Positions 1 to 3,982 of a stretch of 7,687 nucleotides of DNA are shown here, piece by piece. Source of the DNA: Sutterella sp. (lineage in GTDB: Bacteria; Pseudomonadota; Gammaproteobacteria; Burkholderiales; Burkholderiaceae_F); assembly GCA_019418605.1 (NCBI GenBank), contig DYBN01000053.1, positions 17,247 to 24,933 of the forward strand. Reading direction: 5' to 3'. The translations under genes were made by a program, and so were the position numbers. Numbering within the stretch: position 1 is the stretch's first letter; every line of letters starts with the position of its first letter. A model generated the notes under the pieces. That model was given only the letters and a program-made list of their open reading frames with translations. It did no database searches and was not told where the DNA came from.

Positions 1-652
1 GGCGCCGCACGAGCATCGAGAGCGAAAACGAGATCGTGAGGTAGCAGACGGCCGCAAAGCTGTACATCAAGATGAGCTGTCCGTCGCGCTGGGCGATCTT
101 GCTTACCGCCCCCATGAAGTCGTTGCCGCTGATGACGTACACAAGGCTCGTGTCCTGAAAGAGAATGATGGTCTGCGTCAGCAGCACCGGCAGCATGTTG
201 CGCACGGCCTGCGGAAGGATCACGTAGCGCATCGTCTGCCCGTAGGTGAGGCCCAAAGCCATCGAAGCCGACATCTGGCCCTTGCTCACCGACTGAATGC
301 CCGCGCGCATGATTTCGGCAAAGTAGGCCGCCTCAAAGAGCACGAACGTGATGATGGCCGTCATGTCCGCGCCGATCATCACCGGGTGGTCAAGCCTGAA
401 GATGACCTTTAAAACTTCGGGCATGAGAAGGAAGAACCAAAAGAGCACGAGCACCAGGGGCACCGCGCGCATGAGGTTGGTGTAAAGGCGCGAAAACTCC
501 GAGAGAATCTTTGAGGTTGAGAGCCTGCACAGCGCAAGCCCCGTGCCGAGCGCAAGTCCGAGCACGGCCGTGATGACCGTGAGTTCAACCGTGTAGGCCG
601 CGCCTCTGAGGATGTAGCCCCAGGATCCCGTAATGGATGCAAAGTCAATCAT
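1..652 (-). CDS. gltK: GltK, glutamate/aspartate ABC transporter permease (3' end outside window)
   Basis: Inner-membrane permease subunit of the GltIJKL importer, which carries glutamate and aspartate from the periplasm to the cytoplasm. Translating the minus strand from 652 gives about 217 residues without a stop; the E. coli family member is 224 residues, so only a few C-terminal residues and the stop lie beyond position 1. Visible features are a hydrophobic first segment (about residues 22-41), the NLMRAVPLVLVLFWFF segment (59-74), and the EAA loop that contacts the ATPase (EAAYFAEIMRAG at 107-118, ALG at 132-134, LPQA at 146-149), followed by LFQDTSLVYV as in E. coli GltK. The start is fixed by AGGAGG (complement of 659-664), six bases before the ATG and touching the gltJ stop, with a 15-bp intergenic gap. 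The ATPase gene gltL probably follows to the left (inference). Confidence 0.93.
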   Translation of the reverse strand, partial: MIDFASITGSWGYILRGAAYTVELTVITAVLGLALGTGLALCRLSTSKILSEFSRLYTNLMRAVPLVLVLFWFFLLMPEVLKVIFRLDHPVMIGADMTAIITFVLFEAAYFAEIMRAGIQSVSKGQMSASMALGLTYGQTMRYVILPQAVRNMLPVLLTQTIILFQDTSLVYVISGNDFMGAVSKIAQRDGQLILMYSFAAVCYLTISFSLSMLVRR

Positions 653-667
653 GTCGGGCCTCCTTTG

Positions 668-1402
668 CTACTTGGCGAGAATGAGGCCGGGCACGGCGCT
701 CTTGGTTTCGACAAAGCGCATGAAGCCGTTCACGACCAGCGCGATGACGATGTAGATCAGCGTCGCCCAGACGTAGGCGGCAAAGAACTGGAAGGTGTTT
801 TCTCCCATCTCGTTGGCGCGCATGGTGAGCTCGGGGAGCCCAATCGTGAGCGCCACGGCCGTGTTCTTGACAAGATTCATGGCTTCGCTCGTCAAGGGCG
901 GCACGATGAGCCGCATGGCCAGAGGAATGATCACGTAGCCGTAGGTCTGCACCTGCGTCATGCCAAGCGCCTTGGCGGCGTTGGGCAGCCCCTTGGGAAT
1001 TGAGGCAATGCCTGCGCGCACCTGCTCGGCCACGCGCGAGGAGGTGAAGAACCCCATGCAGATGAAGGCGGTGAGAAACTGCGAGTAGACCGGGTCGACC
1101 GTGATCATCCACTGCTTGTACCAGGGGATGAATTCGGGCACGACGAAGTACCACACGAAAATCTGCACGATGAGCGGGATGTTGCGAAAGAGTTCGATCC
1201 ATCCCTCGCAGATGATGCTCACGACGCGGTTTTTGGATGTTCGCAGGGTGCCCACGATGATGCCCAGGACAAGGGCCAGGGCAAAGGCCGAGAGCATCAG
1301 GCCGATGGTCCAGCCGGCCCCTTCGAGGATGTAGCGCCACCAGGGCATGTCGGCCAGAAGCGCGGGCTCAAACAACGAGTCCAGATTGAAGTTCAAAGCC
1401 AT
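668..1402 (-). CDS. gltJ: GltJ, glutamate/aspartate ABC transporter permease
   Basis: This 244-residue integral membrane protein (E. coli GltJ is 246) is the second permease of the glutamate/aspartate importer and pairs with GltK to form the channel. After an N-terminal region ending in MPWW come a hydrophobic segment (about 31-52), the conserved ELFRNIPLIVQIFVWYF stretch (70-86), and the EAA coupling loop (EQVRAGIASIPKGLPNAAKALG, residues 126-147), then VIIPLAMR and the final membrane segments. The start is supported by AAGAGGA (complement of 1410-1416), seven bases upstream. The gene lies 184 bp downstream of gltI, a wide gap that holds a terminator-like hairpin, and only 15 bp from gltK, so J and K form a tight pair. 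It should be expressed by read-through from the gltI promoter, as I see no separate promoter. Confidence 0.95.
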   Translation of the reverse strand: MALNFNLDSLFEPALLADMPWWRYILEGAGWTIGLMLSAFALALVLGIIVGTLRTSKNRVVSIICEGWIELFRNIPLIVQIFVWYFVVPEFIPWYKQWMITVDPVYSQFLTAFICMGFFTSSRVAEQVRAGIASIPKGLPNAAKALGMTQVQTYGYVIIPLAMRLIVPPLTSEAMNLVKNTAVALTIGLPELTMRANEMGENTFQFFAAYVWATLIYIVIALVVNGFMRFVETKSAVPGLILAK

Positions 1403-1420
1403 ACGGTTTTCCTCTTTTCA

Positions 1421-1476
1421 GTCCGGCGCGCCCTTGAAGCTGAGCTGACGCTTCAAAAAAGCTGCGCGGCCCGGAC
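1421..1476 (-). repeat. Nested inverted repeat upstream of gltJ
   Basis: GTCCGG (1421-1426) is complementary to CCGGAC (1471-1476), and inside them TTGAAGC (1434-1440) is complementary to GCTTCAA (1450-1456) with a nine-base loop. In the glt transcript this forms a composite stem-loop ending a few bases before the gltJ ribosome-binding site. No U-run follows it on the minus strand, so it is not a second terminator. It may protect the upstream mRNA or affect gltJ translation; both are inference. Confidence 0.5.
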
Positions 1477-1497
1477 TGCGGGAATTCAATTGATGAG

Positions 1498-1543
1498 AAA
1501 AAACCGGGACGGCTCAACGCTAGCTCTAAAGAGCACGTCCCGG
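1498..1543 (-). terminator. Intrinsic terminator/attenuator between gltI and gltJ
   Basis: On the minus strand CCGGGACG (complement of 1536-1543) pairs with CGTCCCGG (complement of 1504-1511), an eight-bp GC-rich stem. It extends inward by GCTC/GAGC past one bulged base, and TTTTTT (complement of 1498-1503) follows immediately. This is a standard Rho-independent terminator, starting 44 bases beyond the gltI stop and before gltJ. Partial termination here would yield more binding protein than permease, a common arrangement in ABC importer operons. On the plus strand no T-run follows, so it acts in one direction. Confidence 0.8.
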
Positions 1544-1586
1544 AAAAAGTTTGACGGCCTTCTTTTCGCCTTCCCCGGGAGGAAAG

Positions 1587-2486
1587 TTAGATTCCCTTGT
1601 CCGAGGGGTTGGCAAAGAGTTCCTTGGTGTAGTTGTTCATCTTGAAGTTGAGGTTGACGTTCTTGGGCGGAATCGGGGACTCAAACCACTTGGTGTAGAG
1701 CTTGGCAAGTTCCCCCGACTTGATCATGCCCGTGACGGTCTTGTCGACCAAGGCCTTGAACTGCGGGTCGTCCTTGCGGAACATGGCGCCGTAGGGCTCA
1801 ACCGAGATGGCCGCGTCAAGAATCTTGAAGTCCTGAGGGTTCGAGAGGTTGGCGATCTGGCCAGCGAGCAGCACGTCGTCGAGCACGAAGGCGTCGGCGC
1901 GCTTGTTGGCCACAAGCTGCATCGATTCGGCAAAGTCCTTCGTCATCAGATAGCGCACGCGGATGCCGTTTTCCTTTTCAAATTTCTTCATGAGCGCCAC
2001 GCTCGTGGTGCCGGAGGTCACGGCGATGGTCTTGCCGTTTAAGTCCTTCATGGTGTTGATGCCGCTTGACTTCCAGACGGCAGCCGAGACCTGAATGCCG
2101 AAGTAGCTCGTGCTGAAGGCGGCTTCGCGCTGGCGCACCAGGGAGTTCGTCGTGGAGCCGCACTCGATGTCGACCGTGCCGTTTTGGATAAGCGGGATGC
2201 GGTTGGCCGAGGTCACGGCCTGGTACTTGACGTCAAGGGATTTGAGGCCCAATTCCTTCTGCGCGGCTTCGGCGACTTTCTGGCACACCGCAAAGGCGTA
2301 GCCCGTGGGCTTGCCGTCGGCGTCAAGATAGGAAAACGGCACGGAGCTCTCGCGATAGCCCAGGGTGATCGAACCCGTTTCCTGAATCTTCTTGAGCGTA
2401 CCGGTGAGTTCGGCTGCCGAGACCGCGTTCATGGCCAAAAGGGCGGCGGCAGCGGCGGCAAGGGCGAAACGAGAAGCAGAAGTCAT
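1587..2486 (-). CDS. gltI: GltI, periplasmic glutamate/aspartate-binding protein
   Basis: Periplasmic solute-binding protein (family 3) that captures L-glutamate/L-aspartate and delivers it to GltJK. It has 299 residues (E. coli GltI 302). A signal peptide is clear: a short N-terminus with Arg6, an alanine/leucine core, and a signal peptidase I site after VSA (residues 22-24). The mature part follows E. coli GltI closely: GYRESSVPFSY (43-53), ANRIPLIQNGTVDIECGSTTN (94-114), VTSGTTS (156-162), LRKDDPQF-type segment, and the C-terminal PIPPKNVNLNF. The frame is open up to 2672, but that extension crosses the promoter. The ATG at 2486 is chosen because AAGGAG (complement of 2493-2498) sits six bases upstream and the signal peptide begins there. 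It is the first gene of the operon, driven by the sigma-54 promoter at 2608-2625. Confidence 0.97.
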   Translation of the reverse strand: MTSASRFALAAAAAALLAMNAVSAAELTGTLKKIQETGSITLGYRESSVPFSYLDADGKPTGYAFAVCQKVAEAAQKELGLKSLDVKYQAVTSANRIPLIQNGTVDIECGSTTNSLVRQREAAFSTSYFGIQVSAAVWKSSGINTMKDLNGKTIAVTSGTTSVALMKKFEKENGIRVRYLMTKDFAESMQLVANKRADAFVLDDVLLAGQIANLSNPQDFKILDAAISVEPYGAMFRKDDPQFKALVDKTVTGMIKSGELAKLYTKWFESPIPPKNVNLNFKMNNYTKELFANPSDKGI

Positions 2487-2567
2487 GACAAGCTCCTTAG
2501 TGAAGGATTTTTCGAACGATGCGAAAAAAGAGGTAGCGATTGGATAGTCCATCGAAAAGGCTGCGCG

Positions 2568-2584
2568 CGCACCCGAGGTGTGCA
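2568..2584. promoter_or_regulatory. Weak NtrC-like palindrome in the gltI leader
   Basis: The 17-bp stretch CGCACCCGAGGTGTGCA has the GCAC-N7-GTGC spacing of NtrC sites but mismatches in the inner positions. It lies about 20 bp downstream of the predicted start, an unusual place for an activator. It could be a low-affinity site, a modest RNA hairpin, or chance in GC-rich DNA. Confidence 0.2.
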
Positions 2585-2607
2585 CGCCGCCGTGCTCAAA
2601 CTTTCTT

Positions 2608-2625
2608 ATGCAATCGTCGTGCCAG
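2608..2625 (-). promoter_or_regulatory. Sigma-54 (-24/-12) promoter of gltIJK
   Basis: The minus strand reads CTGGCACGACGATTGCAT, which matches the RpoN consensus YTGGCACG-N4-TTGCW at every defined position, with the essential GG and GC separated by exactly ten bases. Transcription should start about 12 bases further on, near 2598, giving a 5' leader of roughly 112 nt before the gltI ATG. Sigma-54 promoters require an ATP-dependent enhancer-binding protein, so the palindromes at 2833-2883 are the natural partners. RpoN control of acidic amino-acid uptake is known in pseudomonads (the aat genes under AauRS). Confidence 0.88.
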
Positions 2626-2651
2626 TTTTGGCCTTTTTGGGAGCAGGCAGC

Positions 2652-2664
2652 CCCCCTGCGGGGG
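2652..2664. repeat. Short GC hairpin (CCCCC-TGC-GGGGG)
   Basis: This is a five-bp perfect GC stem with a three-base loop, 27 bp upstream of the -24 element. No T-run follows on either strand, so it is not a convincing terminator. Its role is unknown. Confidence 0.4.
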
Positions 2665-2730
2665 AGAAACATGAAAAACGGGCTTTGTGCGGCACTTCTC
2701 TAGGTGCTTTCAGTTAGACAATCTAGAAGG

Positions 2731-2757
2731 TTTCAACTAGTTTCAATCGGATTTCTT
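2731..2757. repeat. Ten-bp-phased TTTC repeats upstream of the glt promoter
   Basis: TTTCAA occurs at 2731 and again at 2741, and TTTC again at 2752, so the motif recurs about once per helical turn. It lies between the sigma-54 promoter and the NtrC-like sites. Phased short A/T tracts can bend DNA, which would help an enhancer contact the promoter, but they could also be binding half-sites. Function is inferred only from position. Confidence 0.35.
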
Positions 2758-2832
2758 TGGAAACTCGGGACAGAGGGAAAATGCTTAAGACCTTTGTCGA
2801 TCAAGCTGCAGAGGCAGGGATTTGCACGAAAA

Positions 2833-2849
2833 CGCACCAAACAGGTGCC
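2833..2849. promoter_or_regulatory. NtrC-like enhancer site A
   Basis: The 17 bp CGCACCAAACAGGTGCC match the NtrC consensus TGCACYA-N3-TGGTGCA in GCACCA and GGTGC, with exact spacing. The centre is at 2841, about 243 bp upstream of the predicted gltI start, within the normal range for sigma-54 enhancers. It lies 34 bp from site B, close to three helical turns. Confidence 0.6.
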
Positions 2850-2866
2850 AATTTGCGGATTTGTTG

Positions 2867-2883
2867 TGCACAAAATTGGTGCA
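2867..2883. promoter_or_regulatory. NtrC-like enhancer site B
   Basis: The 17 bp TGCACAAAATTGGTGCA match TGCACYA-N3-TGGTGCA at all but one position (A in place of Y) and form a near-perfect palindrome. The centre at 2875 is about 277 bp upstream of the predicted gltI start. Paired with site A it resembles the two strong NtrC sites upstream of enteric glnA, which are also about three turns apart. It is also about 150 bp upstream of mop, but no sigma-54 promoter faces that way. Confidence 0.65.
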
Positions 2884-2953
2884 TGACTTCAGAATTTGGA
2901 CGGCCGGAGTGCCCTCGGGGCGTGCCGCGCACGGGCGTCGCCAGCAGGCGGCA

Positions 2954-2982
2954 TGTTCAGTGCGGTTGCAATCGTGTATAAC
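2954..2982 (+). promoter_or_regulatory. Candidate sigma-70 promoter of mop
   Basis: A good -10 hexamer, TATAAC (2977-2982), lies 17 bases after a weak -35, TGTTCA (2954-2959). Transcription would begin near 2989, leaving a leader of about 45 nt before the mop ATG. The poor -35 keeps confidence moderate. The DNA from 2884 to 2953 shows only GC-rich short palindromes such as CGTGC-CGC-GCACG (2921-2933). Confidence 0.4.
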
Positions 2983-3032
2983 GCGGGTGTTTGAAATTTC
3001 CCTTTCCAACTTTTCCAATTTGGAGAATGAAA

Positions 3033-3245
3033 ATGAAGCTTTCCGCACGCAACTGCCTCAAGGGCACCATCGTTGAAATCAAGGAAGGTCCCGTGTCGAC
3101 CGAAGTCACCATCGAGACCGAAGCCAAGGAGCGCATCGTGAGCTCGATTACGACCACGTCGGCCAAGAACCTGGGCCTGAAGGTGGGCGGCGAAGCCTAT
3201 GCCGTGATCAAGGCTTCCAACGTGATGATTGCGGTCAAGGACTAA
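3033..3245 (+). CDS. mop: Mop-type molbindin, single TOBE-domain molybdate-binding protein
   Basis: Small cytoplasmic protein of 70 residues, the usual length for stand-alone molbindins, which assemble into oligomers and bind molybdate or tungstate for storage or delivery to cofactor synthesis. The sequence is a complete TOBE domain: KLSARNCLKGTIVEIKEGPV at the start, a central SSITTTSAKNLGLKVGGEAYAVIK and the ending ASNVMIAV. SARN-LKG and AYAVIKASxVM are the family signatures. The start at 3033 is chosen because TGGAG (3021-3025) is seven bases away; the ATG at 3027 is too close to it and the upstream ATG at 2991 has no ribosome-binding site. The binding site lies in a small inverted repeat (TTCCAA/TTTGGA, about 3012-3024) that might limit initiation. 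It appears monocistronic; no modABC genes are in view. Confidence 0.92.
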   Translation: MKLSARNCLKGTIVEIKEGPVSTEVTIETEAKERIVSSITTTSAKNLGLKVGGEAYAVIKASNVMIAVKD

Positions 3246-3249
3246 TCCA

Positions 3250-3420
3250 AGACCTCTCTCCTGGCTCAGGGAATCAACGCCGGCCCGAGGCTTTGGCCCT
3301 GCGGGTGGTGCGGCGGTGATGCTCCTTGGGTCACGGCAAAGGGTCCTGCGTTGATGGTGTCCGAGTGCGGCGTTTTTTGACGCAGCACTCAGGCATGATT
3401 AAACGCCGGGGCCCTTTTTT
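3250..3420 (+). other. Structured intergenic region after mop (possible small RNA or long 3' UTR)
   Basis: No credible reading frame is present, yet inverted repeats are dense. ATCAACGC (3273-3280) pairs with GCGTTGAT (3348-3355), and GGCCC (3282-3286) with GGGTC (3341-3345), so much of 3273-3355 could fold as one long arm. GAGTGC-G-GCGT (3363-3373) pairs with ACGC-A-GCACTC around a TTTTTG loop. CGGCGTTT (3369-3376) can instead pair with AAACGCCG (3401-3408), which excludes the previous hairpin. I do not recognise tRNA, SRP RNA, 6S, RNase P RNA or a known riboswitch here. Confidence 0.4.
3338..3420 (+). terminator. Probable terminator of mop or of a small RNA
   Basis: AAAGGGTCC (3338-3346) can pair with GGGCCCTTT (3409-3417), including one G-U pair, and the strand continues as TTTTTT (3415-3420). 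The enclosed loop of about 60 nt holds its own hairpin (3363-3390). A long-range stem running into a U-run fits a Rho-independent end, although the large loop makes it less standard than the other terminators in this window. Confidence 0.45.
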
Positions 3421-3493
3421 GTGTCCGGATTCAGCCCCCCGGTTTAGGGCAGGAAGAAAAGTCCTCTAAATGAGCATCAAACAAGGAGAAGCC

Positions 3494-3835
3494 ATGAAGC
3501 GCATCCGCAAGAACAAGGCCAGACGCCTTGAAAGAGAAAAACGACGCGCCGAGCGTCTGTTTGAAAGTTCCGGCGCTGCAGGCGGCCAAACCCTGCGGCT
3601 TGAAGCGCCGCGCCCGCGCAATCGCGTTGCCGCCGCGCTTGCCGGCAATGCGCGCTTTCGCACGCGCGTGATCAAGTCCAAAAAGAAGGACCTGCCGCGC
3701 TTTGACTGGCGCAGGGAGCTTGACGAGGGCTTTGATGCCGGTGCGGGACGCCGCGCGCGGACGACAAAGACTCGCGGCGGGGCGGCCCCCGCTTTTTTTT
3801 TGCGCCCAAAACAGGCATTTGAAAAACATGTATAA
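3494..3835 (+). CDS. Small basic protein, candidate ArfA-like ribosome-rescue factor
   Basis: 113 residues, strongly basic. The N-terminus is a lysine/arginine-rich probable helix (MKRIRKNKARRLEREKRRAE). Residues near 43-66 read NRVAAALAGNARFRTRVIKSKKKD, resembling the ArfA core in which an Asn-Ala-Leu helix precedes FRxRV and a lysine cluster (E. coli [24 protein letters not shown]). ArfA recruits release factor 2 to free ribosomes stalled on mRNA lacking a stop. A second hint is the perfect terminator at 3777-3801 inside the frame, 32 bases before the stop: known proteobacterial arfA genes likewise make non-stop mRNA, so the protein accumulates only when tmRNA fails. AAGGAG (3483-3488) supports this start over the ATG at 3470. 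After the lysine cluster the sequence departs from ArfA (LPRFDWRRELDEGF), so the assignment is tentative. The last 13 codons overlap the hmp promoter. Confidence 0.6.
   Translation: MKRIRKNKARRLEREKRRAERLFESSGAAGGQTLRLEAPRPRNRVAAALAGNARFRTRVIKSKKKDLPRFDWRRELDEGFDAGAGRRARTTKTRGGAAPAFFLRPKQAFEKHV
3749..3779 (+). repeat. Hairpin competing with the in-frame terminator
   Basis: CGCCGCG (3749-3755) pairs with CGCGGCG (3773-3779), seven bp with a 17-base loop. It shares bases 3777-3779 with the terminator stem, so the two structures exclude each other. This could tune termination or create a processing site; either is inference. Confidence 0.35.
3777..3801 (+). terminator. Intrinsic terminator inside the ArfA-like reading frame
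   Basis: GCGGGG (3777-3782), loop CGGC, then CCCCGC (3787-3792), followed directly by nine T residues (3793-3801). This is the strongest terminator in the window. It sits at about codons 95-103 of the 113-residue frame, before the TAA at 3833. Transcripts ending here would carry no stop codon. It also insulates the hmp promoter just downstream. Confidence 0.9.
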
Positions 3836-3847
3836 AAAATGCATAAT
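3819..3847 (+). promoter_or_regulatory. Sigma-70 promoter of hmp
   Basis: TTGAAA (3819-3824) and CATAAT (3842-3847) each match five of six consensus bases and are exactly 17 bp apart. Transcription should begin near 3854, giving a leader of about 129 nt. The -35 lies inside the tail of the preceding reading frame. Confidence 0.8.
3825..3847. promoter_or_regulatory. NsrR-like operator in the hmp promoter
   Basis: The core ATGTATAAAAAATGCAT (3828-3844) has the length and inverted ATGYAT halves of the enterobacterial NsrR site (ATGCATTT-N-AAATGCAT). Three of the 16 defined core positions differ; the outer flanks match less well. It fills the space between -35 and -10, so bound NsrR would block RNA polymerase. 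NsrR is a nitric-oxide-sensing Fe-S repressor whose most common target is hmp, so expression would rise with nitric oxide. Confidence 0.65.
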
Positions 3848-3869
3848 TAAGCCAACGCACAGGCCCCGT

Positions 3870-3917
3870 GCGGCTCTCTGAAGACTTTTGCATCGTTTTT
3901 GCCCTGAAGGGAGCCGC
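3870..3917 (+). repeat. Stem-loop in the hmp leader
   Basis: GCGGCTCTCT (3870-3879) pairs with AGGGAGCCGC (3908-3917), ten bp with one G-U pair. The loop includes the run TTTTTGCC. It lies in the long untranslated leader, 65 bases before the hmp ATG. It may stabilise the mRNA or affect translation. Confidence 0.5.
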
Positions 3918-3982
3918 CGCAGCCTTGTGCCTTTGCCTTCTTTGCCAAATTTTTCAAGCCTGCTATTTCTGGAGAACCGACC

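Noticed and set aside
2487..2672. Upstream extension of gltI to an ATG at 2672
   Set aside because: It would start upstream of the sigma-54 promoter and place the signal peptide in mid-protein; the ATG at 2486 has a good ribosome-binding site.
2954..2970. Possible plus-strand sigma-54 promoter for mop ending in TTGCA
   Set aside because: The -12 half fits, but the essential GG of the -24 element is TT and only two other -24 bases match.
2704..3048. Several short open frames of 60-87 codons in the gltI-mop gap
   Set aside because: No ribosome-binding sites, no family resemblance, and they overlap the regulatory sites and each other.
3446..3466. Fragment resembling the start of RNase P RNA (GGAAGAAAAGTCC)
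   Set aside because: Only a few bases agree, and the rest of the roughly 350-nt structure is absent because coding sequence follows at once.
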